From Rugosimonospora africana (GTDB lineage: Bacteria > Actinomycetota > Actinomycetes > Mycobacteriales > Micromonosporaceae), in contig NZ_BONZ01000090.1 in NCBI RefSeq assembly GCF_016862975.1, positions 1 to 64,000 on the forward strand: 64,000 nt of DNA, given 5' to 3'. The position numbers and the translations under genes are program-made. The notes below the pieces were generated by a model. It did not search any database. It worked only from the letters and a program-made list of their open reading frames with translations, and was not told the DNA's origin. Below are positions 53,955 to 62,024 of the stretch, piece after piece. Positions within the stretch are counted from its first letter, which is position 1. Each line of letters starts with the position of its first letter.

Positions 53955-54802
53955 TCAGAAAGGAGTGCGGGTCGCGGGCCGGTCCGGTGCTGCCGTCGAC
54001 TCGCACGTACCCGGCGGTCGCAGCCAGCCAGTCGGGCATCGCTGCACGTAGGGCGTCCTGCGCTTCGGCACGGTTGTCAGCGACGTACGCGAGGTGCGCG
54101 CTGGCGTGCGGTAGGTCGAGTGCCTTGTACGCCTTCAGCAGACGCCGCTTCTCCTCGACGCTGGCGTGCATACCCAGCAGCAGCGGCAGCCCCCTCGCTG
54201 CCGCGAGGGCGGCGGTGGCCTCACTGGTAGCGCCGACCCAGACCGGTACCGGCCGACGCGGCACCGGAACCACGGCCACCGGCGGGAAGCGGAACATCGC
54301 GCCATCGGCGCCGACCTTCTCGGCGCCGGACAGCCACGCCGGCAGCAGGTCGAGGCTTTCCGGGAAGCCGTGCTCGTAGCGGTCCAGGCCGGTGCCGAAC
54401 ACCTCCAGGTCGATCCACGGGCCGCCGCGCGCGACCCCGAGATCCAGCCGGCCGCCGGACAGCTCGTCGAGCAGCACCGCCTCCTCCGCCAGCGCCACCG
54501 GGTGGCGGTTGGACAGAATGCACGCCGCGGTACCTACCCGCAGCCGATGGGTGCGGCCGAGCAGATGGCCGGCGAACGTCAGCGCGGACGGGCACGATCC
54601 GTATGAGATGAAGTGGTGCTAGGCAATCCACACACCGTCGAAGCCGGCCCGCTCGGCGGCCAGGCCGTAGGACACGGCGTCGCGCAGCGCCTGCGCGTGG
54701 CTGGTACCGGGAAACTGCCCGGCCAACAGAAACAGGTCGACCCGAAGCCGGCATTCCTGGAGATGTTCGCCTGCACCGCGCCGGCTCGGGCCGCGCTCTA
54801 TG

Positions 54803-54832
54803 CAGGGGGACCGGCCGCGGCCGGTCCCCCTG
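54803..54832 (-). terminator. 30-bp perfect palindrome after the SCO5389-type gene
   Basis: Left arm CAGGGGGACCGGCCG and its exact complement are adjacent, giving a long GC-rich hairpin. It starts eight bases after the stop of the gene at 54840. Probably a terminator for the ATPase operon. Confidence 0.6.
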
Positions 54833-54839
54833 TGTCCGG

Positions 54840-55232
54840 TCAGCAGTCACGCAGTTCAGGTGACTGGTTGAGCAGCTGTCCGCAGGCAGAGATGAACGCC
54901 TGGTACCGGTCGCCTCCCACGGCTGCGAGGCGGAAAGCGGCGACCCGGTGGCAGTTCTGGAAGGCCAGCTTCACCCCGAAGTGGCGCTCCAGCCCACCTC
55001 GAATGGCATCACTGGCAAGTGCCCGCAGCAACTGCCCGCGCTCGACCTCGCTCGGCGGCGGTACCGCGTGATCGGCGAACTCTGCTTCGCCAGCGGTCAG
55101 GTCCGCGGCGACCTGACTGACGATGCTCCAGGCATACGGCAGGGACTGGCGTACGCAGTCGACGAACTCTGCGTCGGATACCTCGCCGGCTTCGGCGCGC
55201 TCCAACAGGGCGGTGGAGACATCCAGTGACAT
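54840..55232 (-). CDS. SCO5389-family protein
   Basis: A 130-residue protein that I recognise as the actinobacterial SCO5389-type family: MSLDVSTALLERAEAGEVSD, FVDCVRQSLPYAW, ASDAIRGGLERHFGVKLAFQ and LLNQSPELRDC at the C-terminus. Function unknown. It is small, soluble and always short. GGGAG precedes the ATG at 55232. It follows the ATPase gene by 28 bases and is probably in the same operon; the two may act together. Confidence 0.8.
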   Translation of the reverse strand: MSLDVSTALLERAEAGEVSDAEFVDCVRQSLPYAWSIVSQVAADLTAGEAEFADHAVPPPSEVERGQLLRALASDAIRGGLERHFGVKLAFQNCHRVAAFRLAAVGGDRYQAFISACGQLLNQSPELRDC

Positions 55233-55260
55233 GTGCTTCTCCCAACGGGTGCAGCGGTCA

Positions 55261-56229
55261 TTACCGGGATAGGGCAGAAAGCATTGCGGGCCCGAGAATG
55301 AACTCGGGGTCGATCTGGACGGCGAGGTCCTCGCCGGTCTTGGTGTTGGCCCACGCCTGCGCGTTGCGGAGGTGGAACTGTGCCGCCTGCCGGCTGAACC
55401 GGGCCCAGTCCCTCGGCGTGGCATCGGCCGCCTCGCGCATGGTGTCGAGCACCGCACGGCCTTCCGACTCCAGTTCTTCGATCGGACCGGGCCGGCCCTG
55501 CTCCGCAGCGCGCACGTGCCGGGAGACTCCGAAGCAGGCCAACAGGTCCGCACCGACCTGCTCGCGCAGGAACGCCTCGTCGGTCTCGTCGGCCACCTTG
55601 TTGCCCACCACGGACACCGCGACCTGGTAGTCGGCCGCGTAGTCCAGGTACTGGCGGTACACACCGACCGACCGGACGGTCGGTTCGCACACCACGAACG
55701 TGCGGTCGAACCGGGTGAACAGGCCGGAGGCGAAAGCGTCGGCACCGGCGGTCATGTCGACCACCACGTACTCGTCGTCCACGTCGACCAGATGGTTGAG
55801 CAGCAACTCCACGGCGCCCACTTTGGAGTGGTAGCAGGCCACCCCGAGATCCGACTCGGCGAACCCACCAGTGGCGGCCAACCGCACCCCGTCCACCGTG
55901 CGCACGCAACGCCGGTAGATCGGATTGTCGTCGACCACCCGCAGCAGCCGCGAGCCGCGCCCGGGTGGGGTGGTCTTCACCATCGCCGCCGCCGACGAGA
56001 TCCGCGGATTCTCTCCGCGCAGATACTCCTTGATCTCATCCAGGTGCTCGCCCAGCGTGGGGTGCAGCACCGCCTCGTCGGCGTCCTCCCCCAGTGCCGC
56101 GGCGAGATTCTGATTGATGTCTGCGTCGATAGCCAACACGGTCCGGCCTTGTGCGGCCAGGCGCTGGCTGAACAACGCGGTCAGGGTGGTCTTGCCCGCG
56201 CCACCCTTGCCGACAAAAGCAATCTTCAT
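55261..56229 (-). CDS. CooC/MinD-like P-loop ATPase
   Basis: A 322-residue SIMIBI-class ATPase. The deviant Walker A is KGGAGKTT at residues 8-15, and IDADINQNLAAALG follows. VVVDMTAGADAFASGL is the Walker B/switch II region. CooC-like relatives insert metals or mature metalloenzymes. The start at ATG 56229 gives MKIAFVGKGG. A Zur-like box lies in the short upstream gap, and the gene precedes the SCO5389-type gene, so a link to zinc status is suggested. Confidence 0.82.
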   Translation of the reverse strand: MKIAFVGKGGAGKTTLTALFSQRLAAQGRTVLAIDADINQNLAAALGEDADEAVLHPTLGEHLDEIKEYLRGENPRISSAAAMVKTTPPGRGSRLLRVVDDNPIYRRCVRTVDGVRLAATGGFAESDLGVACYHSKVGAVELLLNHLVDVDDEYVVVDMTAGADAFASGLFTRFDRTFVVCEPTVRSVGVYRQYLDYAADYQVAVSVVGNKVADETDEAFLREQVGADLLACFGVSRHVRAAEQGRPGPIEELESEGRAVLDTMREAADATPRDWARFSRQAAQFHLRNAQAWANTKTGEDLAVQIDPEFILGPAMLSALSR

Positions 56230-56267
56230 GATTGGTGTCTTTCCGTCAAAACCTTCGGACAAGACAC

Positions 56268-56282
56268 TGATACTCATTTTCG
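56268..56282 (-). promoter_or_regulatory. Candidate Zur box before the ATPase operon
   Basis: TGATACTCATTTTCG fits the 7-1-7 layout of Zur/Fur sites (TGATACT / CGAAAAT on the other strand), 39 bases upstream of the ATPase start. Confidence 0.5.
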
Positions 56283-56298
56283 ATAACCGTGTCAAGGC

Positions 56299-56784
56299 TC
56301 AGGGCGTGTCGCCGACAGTCGAGGCCGATGGGGTCGGGCCGACATGAGAGCCGGGGCGGCAGCGGCCGCACAGCCCGTAGACGTCGCTGCGCTCGACGTT
56401 GGCCACGAAGTCCGCGTCGTGACGGGCGGCGGACAACCACTGGCGTACGGTGTCGGCCGGGCGCTCGATCACCCGTCCGCACTCCTCGCACACCAGATGC
56501 GCGTGCGGTACCGGATCGCAGATCCGGTACCGCTGCTCCTCACCCGCGAACACGTGCACCAGCCCCGCCCCGGCGAACGAGTGCAGCACCCGGTAGACGC
56601 TGGTGATGCCCAGCCGCGACCCGTCGGCACGCAGCAGGTCGAAGACTTCACCCGCACCGACCGGCCGTTCCCGCCCGAAAAGCAGCCGATACACCGCCCG
56701 GCGGGGCGCGGTGATGGTCAGCCCGGCGGCACGCAGCACCTGTGCGATCCCGTCGCCGTCGGCGTGCGCCTGCCCTCCGCCCAC
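56299..56784 (-). CDS. Fur-family metal regulator
   Basis: A 161-residue Fur-family repressor: TAPRRAVYRLLFGRERPVGA, GITSVYRVLHSFAGAGLVH, and HAHLVCEECGRVIERP with a second Cys pair (CGRCR) for structural zinc. Compared with the other copy it has a different sensor region and a longer tail. A 7-1-7 box at 56804 lies upstream of its GTG start. It could be Zur or Fur; position between Zur-linked genes favours zinc. Confidence 0.85.
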   Translation of the reverse strand: MGGGQAHADGDGIAQVLRAAGLTITAPRRAVYRLLFGRERPVGAGEVFDLLRADGSRLGITSVYRVLHSFAGAGLVHVFAGEEQRYRICDPVPHAHLVCEECGRVIERPADTVRQWLSAARHDADFVANVERSDVYGLCGRCRPGSHVGPTPSASTVGDTP

Positions 56785-56803
56785 GCCACCATCACAGCGC
56801 TAC

Positions 56804-56818
56804 TGATAACGATTGTCA
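56804..56818. promoter_or_regulatory. Candidate Zur/Fur box before the Fur-family gene
   Basis: TGATAACGATTGTCA is a good match to the actinobacterial Zur/Fur palindrome (7-1-7), 20 bases before the GTG at 56784. Probable autoregulation or control by the neighbouring regulator. Confidence 0.6.
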
Positions 56819-56849
56819 ACTCCGACAGGCTGGGGCCCGGTCGTCGGAA

Positions 56850-57257
56850 TTACCGGGCCGCGCAGTCCGCGCAGGTACCCACGATCTCGATGGTGTGGTC
56901 CACGTCGACGAAGCCGTGCGCGACCGCCTGCGCCTGCGCCCAGCGCTCGACCGCCGGGCCTTCTACCTCGATCGCCCGGCCACACTCGCGGCAGACCAGG
57001 TGATGGTGGTGGCGGCTACCGCCACAGCGCCGGTAGAGCTGCTCGCCGTCCGGCAGTCGCATCTGGTCGACCTCACCGGCGTCGGCGAGCAGCTGCAGAG
57101 TCCGGTACACGGTGGTCAACCCGACCTGCGCGCCCCCATCACGCAGACTCGCGTGCAGCTGCTGCGCACTGCGGAAACCATCCGTGGCCTCCAGCAACCC
57201 CAACACCTGCGCCCGCTGCCGGGTGTTGCGTGTGGCGCCAGGCACAACACTCGTCAC
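56850..57257 (-). CDS. Fur-family regulator, probably Zur
   Basis: A 135-residue Fur-family protein: FRSAQQLHASLRDGGAQVGL, TTVYRTLQLLADAGEVDQMR, RHHHHLVCRECGRAIEVEG and CADC near the end. The His cluster and double CxxC are as in actinobacterial Zur (FurB). The GTG at 57257 has GGAG six bases upstream. It follows the zinc-free ribosomal protein operon in the same direction, the usual neighbourhood of zur. Confidence 0.82.
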   Translation of the reverse strand: MTSVVPGATRNTRQRAQVLGLLEATDGFRSAQQLHASLRDGGAQVGLTTVYRTLQLLADAGEVDQMRLPDGEQLYRRCGGSRHHHHLVCRECGRAIEVEGPAVERWAQAQAVAHGFVDVDHTIEIVGTCADCAAR

Positions 57258-57385
57258 CGCGAACTCCGATCCTTCACCGTCTCCGAACGCCAACCGCCGA
57301 AACGGGGCAGGCCAGAAGGGCAATCCTACGTCGGATCGACCAGCGGCGACGAGTTTGCCCGGCGATCCGAACAACCCGGACGCGG

Positions 57386-57625
57386 CTACCAGCTGGCCTT
57401 GCGTACCCCGGGCAACTCCCCGCGTAGGGCCATGTTCCGCATCCGGACCCTGGACAGCCCGAAGACCCGTAGATGGCCCCGCGGCCGCCCGTCGACCAGA
57501 TCGCGGTTGCGCAGCCGGGTCGCGCTGGCATCCCGCGGCTGCCGGGCGCACCACCGATCGAACTTGCGCAGCACCAACCGATCCGGGTCGTTGCGCCGAT
57601 TCTTGCGGGTCACATACGTGTAGCC
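57386..57625 (-). pseudogene. rpmG/rpsN: L33 middle part fused to S14 C-terminal part
   Basis: On the minus strand 57625-57544 reads [22 protein letters not shown], the middle of the zinc-free L33, and runs straight into [31 protein letters not shown] and the final [11 protein letters not shown] of S14 (57543-57386). The end of L33 and the start of S14, which belong between them, are found inverted at 57626-57803. No start codon serves this frame. See the finding on the scrambled operon. Confidence 0.85.
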
Positions 57626-57803
57626 GGCACGTCGAGTTCCGTGAGGAGCGCTGAGCATGGCCGAGAAGAGCAAGATCGCGGCAGATGCGCGGCGCCGGGC
57701 TGTCGTGGCCCGGTACGCGCAGCGCCGGGAGGCGCTCAAGCACGCCATCGCCGATCCGTCGACCGGCCCCGCGGCACGGGCGGCGGCCATGGCCGAGCTG
57801 CGG
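57626..57803 (+). pseudogene. rpmG/rpsN: Inverted block: L33 C-terminus and S14 N-terminal part
   Basis: On the plus strand RHVEFREER-stop (the end of L33, TGA at 57652-57654) is followed two bases later by an ATG that opens [20 protein letters not shown] and continues to MAELR at 57803, the N-terminal half of zinc-free S14. After this the frame enters unrelated sequence. L33 C-terminus and S14 start are in their original mutual order, but the block is reversed with respect to the pieces on both sides. Confidence 0.85.
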
Positions 57804-57858
57804 TCCCCGCCGTACTGCGCAGCTTCACGATCGGGCGCAGCTGCGTACCCCGGGCCAT
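57802..57858 (-). pseudogene. rpmG: L33 N-terminal fragment
   Basis: Minus strand 57858-57802 encodes [19 protein letters not shown], the first 19 residues of zinc-free L33. The ATG overlaps the L28 stop as TGATG, the normal operon junction. The reading frame is broken by the inverted block; the continuation GYTYVTRKN is found 180 bases away. Confidence 0.85.
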
Positions 57859-58086
57859 CAGAGCCTCACCCCCTGCGAGCGCAGCCGCGCCACCACCGTC
57901 TCGATCCCTGCCGGTCCACGGCGCGCAGCGCCTTCGCGGTCAACGTCACCCAGCGCCGCTGCGACGGCAGCCAGAACCGGTGCCGCTACAGAATCGGATT
58001 CCACCGCCTGCGAATGCGCCGGTGCGAGTGGGATACCGCGTTGCCGAAACTCGGCTGAGCGCCGTGACATCACATCGTCGAGACAT
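57858..58086 (-). pseudogene. rpmB: Zinc-free ribosomal protein L28, decayed
   Basis: The start MSRRCDVT (ATG 58086, after GGGAGAGG) continues in a second frame with GAQPSFGNAVSHSHRRIRRR and WNP, then a TAG where Gln is expected, RHRFWLPSQRRWVTLTAKAL, and in a third frame [15 protein letters not shown]. Two single-G losses (near 58062 and 57908) and one nonsense codon are needed to explain it. It would have been the first gene of the Zur-controlled L28-L33-S14 operon. Confidence 0.82.
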
Positions 58087-58199
58087 GAACCTCTCCCTCG
58101 GAGGTCGGTGAGTACGAGGCGCCCGTTGTGGGGCGCCCGGTGGGCCTGGCCGCGGAACCCCGGGGGGATGGGTGGACCACGGCCGGACCTTGTCTATAA

Positions 58200-58214
58200 T
58201 GACAACCGTTTTCA
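58200..58214 (-). promoter_or_regulatory. Zur box before the ribosomal protein operon
   Basis: TGACAACCGTTTTCA is a 7-1-7 palindrome with one mismatch (TGACAAC against TGAAAAC). It overlaps a TATAAT-like sequence at 58195-58200 and lies about 115 bases before the L28 start. Best Zur-site match in the window. Confidence 0.65.
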
Positions 58215-58264
58215 ACTAGTAGTAGATCTTCGCGTAAATAACAGTGATGTAGTTAGATGATGTC

Positions 58265-58400
58265 ATGCGTCTGCCCCCGCTCGTGGTCACGGATGAGGAT
58301 CGTGTGGTGTTGGAAAGCCTGACCCGGTCGCGTACGGCGGCGACCCGGGATGCGCAGCGGGCGCAGATCGTGTTGCTGGCCGCGGATGGCTGGTCGAACC
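58265..58400 (+). pseudogene. IS630-type transposase N-terminal fragment
   Basis: Encodes VVTDEDRVVLESLTRSRTAA, QRAQIVLLAADGWSNR, the start of an IS630-family transposase, then diverges. No DDE residues follow. Confidence 0.6.
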
Positions 58401-58453
58401 GCAGAGGTATCATGATCGCTGATCCAGGAAGCTCTGCGTAGCCAGGTTGATGG

Positions 58454-58645
58454 TCAGCCAGAAGCCCAGCCCTGGTGTGGCCGGTGGGCACGCCTCTGGG
58501 CCCCGCTGTGCACCGAGTCGCCCTCGTAGCTGCGCTGGTGCGTTAGAACGTTGCGCCGCAGTTTGCGGCTGATTGTCGATGGTGCGCCACTGGGCTGCTC
58601 AGCGATCGCCGGCACGCAAAGACCGACACGATGAAGGACGGCCAA
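58454..58645 (-). pseudogene. IS30-type transposase fragment
   Basis: Minus-strand frame with GAPSTISRKLRRNVLTHQRS and AQRRAHRPHQG, matching the helix-turn-helix of IS30-family transposases. Catalytic part absent. Confidence 0.55.
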
Positions 58646-58745
58646 AATTTAGGCGCTTCATCATCGCATGATCGCATGTCAATATGTCAATCTGGTGACG
58701 TCGCATTCCTGGCCCGGCGAAACACCGCACGGGAAAGACGTAAAG

Positions 58746-60635
58746 ATGAAACCTTTCTTCGTGAGGAATTGCACTCCCAAACCCGCCTCAGGTCAGGTGC
58801 CGGATCGGCTGATCGCGGGCTATACGGCCCTGATGGCCCTGTTCGGGGCGGGCGTGTTCGCGGGTTTCGGGGTCTTCAGTTGGGCGGCGATCGGTTTATC
58901 CGGCGCGGGGGCCATCGTCGCGGGCATCAGCCGGTACGGCCCGACGCGCCCGTTGCCCTGGTGGATGCTCGCCGCCGCGATGCTCGCCATGGCGGCAGGC
59001 GACGTTATCTACGACGCGGAGGCCACCGGTTGGTTCAGCGCGCCGGTGATCGCGAACGGGTGCTACCTAGCGACATTCCCTCTGCTGACGTGCGGTCTCA
59101 TCCAGATCGCTCGCAGCGGCGCGATGCGGCTGGATTGGGCCCGGACGCTGGACATGCTGACGTTCACCTGCGCCGCCACTCTGGTCGTCTGGGTCTGGCT
59201 GGTCGCCCCGCGTCTGGCTGACAACGATCTGGATCCGGCCGCCAAGTCGACGCTGGCGGCCTACGCGATCGGCGACCTGCTCATTCTGCTGACCACGGCA
59301 CGGCTGGTGGTTGCGGCGCGGCGCAACACCGCCATGATCCTGCTGGCGGCCGGAGGCGCCGCCCTGTTGACAGCCGACCTCTGGTACACCCTGACCACAC
59401 TGCGCAGCGGCTGGCATGCCGGCGGCCTGGGCGAGGCGCCGTACCTTCTGACCTACGCCTGCTGGGGCATGGCGGCTCTGCAGCCGTCCATGGTGCACCT
59501 GACCGAGCCGACAGCCGCCCGCTACCGGCAGCTGTCCGTGTTGTCGACCGGGCTGCTGACCCTGTCGTTGGCAACGCCACCGGGCATACTGCTGTTCGAG
59601 GCGGGCACCGGGCAGATCCACGACGGTCCGGTTCTGGCGATCGTATGGATGCTCATGTCAGCGTTCGTGATCACGAGGCTGGTGACAACATCGCGGCAGC
59701 AGCGCCAGACCGCCGCGCGTGAACACCGGCTGCGTCATGCCTGCGACAGGCTCGCCGCCGCGGTCGACACCACCATGGTGACGTCCGTGGTCTGCGAAGC
59801 AGTCAAGGAACTGATGCCCACCGGACTGGTCCATGCCCACGTGCTCGCGGTCCATGACCGACGCCTGCCCGCCAGTCCCGATCCCGCCGCCGAACTCCTC
59901 CGGCGCTACCCACCGCCCCGCGCGGATCAACGACGCTCGCGGCTGCTGAACACCCGCACGCTGCATCCAGACCTGCGTGATCGCCTCGACCAGCTTCCCG
60001 CCACGCTGGCCTGCCCCCTCACCGTGGACCACGCTGACCCCGGCGCCCCTGAACTCGGTGCGCTGCTGGTCGCGGGTGAGCACCGCGCACTGACGGCGAT
60101 CCAGGACCTGGTCGAGGTGCTGGCGGCACAGGCGGCACAGGCACTGCAGCGCATCGCGCTGACCGACGCGGTCGATCGCCAGGGCGACGAGGAGTTCCTG
60201 CGGACGGCCACCCGCAACAGCATCGACGCGGTGTTGATCATCGACGGTGATCGGCGTATCCGGTACGCCAGCCCGGCCCTGGCCAACCTTGTCGGCACCG
60301 ATGTGCCGATCCTCGCCGTCCTCAGTGATGTCCTGCCGACCGAGAACCAGGAGCAGATTGAGCGCACGCTACGCGCCGCGCATCGATCGTCGCAGACGAG
60401 TGGGGCACGTGACTGGTGGCACCTGTCCCGTCCGGACGGTAGCCCCATGATCGTCGAGGTGAACTGCCGGGACCTGCGTCACGACCGCACGGTGCGGGGA
60501 TACGTCATCACCGTGCGAGACCTGGCCGAGCAGGACGCAGGACAGCGGGAGGCGATCCGACGAGCGCTGAGCCGGTCACCGGCCGCGCAGAACCGGGACA
60601 GTGTGCAACGCCGGTTCGGCCCGGCGCCCGGCTGA
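58746..60635 (+). CDS. Membrane GAF/PAS sensor protein without output domain
   Basis: A 629-residue protein. Eight to ten hydrophobic helices (about residues 25-310, e.g. LMALFGAGVFAGFGVFSW, WWMLAAAMLAMAAGDVIY) form a sensory membrane domain like that of actinobacterial diguanylate cyclases. A GAF-like region follows (about 330-480), then a PAS domain (NSIDAVLIIDGDRRIRYASP to VRGYVITVRDLAEQDAGQRE). After the PAS, where GGDEF/EAL or kinase domains are normally found, it ends within 30 residues. ATG 58746 follows GGGAAAG; an ATG at 58668 is an alternative. Either a truncated cyclase or a stand-alone sensor. Confidence 0.75.
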   Translation: MKPFFVRNCTPKPASGQVPDRLIAGYTALMALFGAGVFAGFGVFSWAAIGLSGAGAIVAGISRYGPTRPLPWWMLAAAMLAMAAGDVIYDAEATGWFSAPVIANGCYLATFPLLTCGLIQIARSGAMRLDWARTLDMLTFTCAATLVVWVWLVAPRLADNDLDPAAKSTLAAYAIGDLLILLTTARLVVAARRNTAMILLAAGGAALLTADLWYTLTTLRSGWHAGGLGEAPYLLTYACWGMAALQPSMVHLTEPTAARYRQLSVLSTGLLTLSLATPPGILLFEAGTGQIHDGPVLAIVWMLMSAFVITRLVTTSRQQRQTAAREHRLRHACDRLAAAVDTTMVTSVVCEAVKELMPTGLVHAHVLAVHDRRLPASPDPAAELLRRYPPPRADQRRSRLLNTRTLHPDLRDRLDQLPATLACPLTVDHADPGAPELGALLVAGEHRALTAIQDLVEVLAAQAAQALQRIALTDAVDRQGDEEFLRTATRNSIDAVLIIDGDRRIRYASPALANLVGTDVPILAVLSDVLPTENQEQIERTLRAAHRSSQTSGARDWWHLSRPDGSPMIVEVNCRDLRHDRTVRGYVITVRDLAEQDAGQREAIRRALSRSPAAQNRDSVQRRFGPAPG

Positions 60636-60999
60636 CAGGTAGCTGACAGCGATCACGATCGCGATGACCATCGGTCGGGACGCTTCCGCCACCGGCCGCG
60701 TTTACCTTCACCACAGCGACGCCGCAGGCTGGATACCAGACGTCGTTGACGGCGCTCTGACGCTCGATCCGTTACGCCTATCGAAGCAGTCGCGATCAGG
60801 CGGCACCAGGTGATCTGCCGCCGCCCGGTGGGCCCGGCCTCAACGGCACGAACGGGAGCGGGAGACAGATCGGTTCGACCCGACGTGCGTGGTTCCCGGC
60901 CGTATCGAGGGATGCAGCCATCGTCTCCCGCGCCATCGCGCTCGCCGGCGGGCCGACGGGACTGGTAGCCCGAGGACACGATCACGTTCTGCGACCCGC
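60636..60999. other. Intergenic stretch, nothing recognised
   Basis: About 360 bases between the sensor gene and the IS5-type remnant. Reading frames exist on the minus strand but show no family resemblance. It may be decayed transposon DNA. Confidence 0.35.
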
Positions 61000-61296
61000 A
61001 CGCTGCCGACGTGTACGGTCGGGCCGCGGGCCAGCGCGAGGAGGGCCGATGGTGTCGACGCCCCGATGGTCGGCGGCATGCGAGACGCCGAACAGCGGGC
61101 CGATCTGACGCAGGGTCAGGTTGGTCCGCCAACAGACGGCGACCAACAGTATCCGGTCGAACAGGGGCGGAGCCGAGGGCCGGCGCGGTCGCTGATCCGC
61201 GATGGTCTCGCCTCCGCAATGGTCTCGCCTCCGCGTTGGGCGCCTAGGTTCTGTCCCGCCGATCATGGCCCAGATCAGACCCGCGACAAGCGCCAT
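61000..61296 (-). pseudogene. Mosaic IS5-type transposase remnants
   Basis: On the minus strand, 61296-61247 encodes ALVAGLIWAMI and then GGGACAGAACCTA, a C-terminus and terminal end of an IS5-type element. Directly next to it, 61210-61050 encodes FDRILLVAVCWRTNLTLRQI and GPLFGVSHAADHRG, the N-terminal part of another IS5-type transposase. The end sequence matches that at 63743-63765 in inverted orientation (20 of 23). Confidence 0.6.
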
Positions 61297-61477
61297 TCAG
61301 GTGCGGTAGGTCGCCCGGTTGACCAACTGGACCGCCAGGTCCTCCACCGCTTGAGTCAGTGTCCGTCTGACGGACGGGTCCCGTCCAGAATGAGTCGGGT
61401 GATCTTGCCTGGGAAGCACGCCGGCTGCTGGCGCGAGCAACCTGCTGGGCGTGTCGCTACGACGTCAGTTCAGATGA

Positions 61478-61491
61478 GTCGCAACTGCGAC
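61478..61491. promoter_or_regulatory. Palindrome before the sigma factor gene
   Basis: GTCGCA-AC-TGCGAC, about 42 bases upstream of the sigma factor start. Possible operator or promoter element. The remaining upstream region 61300-61477 shows no gene. Confidence 0.3.
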
Positions 61492-61532
61492 GTGACGAGG
61501 GAGCCGATGATAACGCCCGTCAGGAAAGCCGG

Positions 61533-62024
61533 ATGAAGCGAGACGACGAACGCGCGTTTCGCGATTACGTGGCCGTCCGGCTCGAACAACTACGCAGGAC
61601 CGCCTACCTGTACTGCAGGGACTGGCACCTCGCCGATGATCTCGTCGGCGTGACCGTAGGGAAGCTGTACGCGCACTGGCGCCGCGCTCAGGCCGCTGAC
61701 AATGTGGACGCCTACGTACACGGCATATTGATCCACGCCTGGCTGGACGAACGACGCCGACCGTGGCGACGCGAGCAGCCAATCGCCGATGTTCCGGACT
61801 CACCGATCCCCAGCGCGGATCGGGATCGCGGTGACGTGCTGAAGGCACTCGCCGACCTGCCACAGCGTAGGCGCGCCTGCGTGGTGCTGCGCTACTACTG
61901 CGATCTGTCGATCGAACAGACGGCAATCATGCTCGGCATCTCGACCGGCACCGTCAAGAGCCAGACAGCACGGGCTCTGCAGAGCCTGCGCACACTGGCC
62001 GCCCACCTGAACGAGGAGGACTGA
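61533..62024 (+). CDS. SigE-family RNA polymerase sigma factor
   Basis: A 163-residue ECF-like sigma factor of the actinobacterial SigE family: RDYVAVRLEQLRRTAYLYCR and DWHLADDLVG (region 2), and LKALADLPQRRRACVVLRYY with SIEQTAIMLGISTGTVKSQT (region 4). GGAAAG precedes the ATG. Region 2 has VGVTVGKLYAHWRR where most members have QQTFLKLYRRW. Its stop overlaps the next start (TGATG), a typical sigma/membrane-partner pair. Confidence 0.88.
   Translation: MKRDDERAFRDYVAVRLEQLRRTAYLYCRDWHLADDLVGVTVGKLYAHWRRAQAADNVDAYVHGILIHAWLDERRRPWRREQPIADVPDSPIPSADRDRGDVLKALADLPQRRRACVVLRYYCDLSIEQTAIMLGISTGTVKSQTARALQSLRTLAAHLNEED

Larger units (their letters stand above)
52208..54747 (-). pseudogene. Luciferase-like oxidoreductase split by an IS element
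   Basis: The 5' part (54747 to 53955) encodes RVDLFLLAGQFPGTSHAQAL, GFDGVWIA-stop-HHFISYGSCPSA, LLDELSGGRLDLGVARGGPW and DPHSFL; the 3' part (52419 to 52208) resumes with TELRYPLDIHPVGPPSLCVQ and ends VLPPLRE. Removing the inserted element rejoins the frame exactly (TTT CTG ACT GAG CTG). Independently, a TAG at about 54619-54621 replaces the Glu codon of the EHH motif. No start codon is visible before the first strand. The gene adjoins the SCO5389-type operon. Confidence 0.85.
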
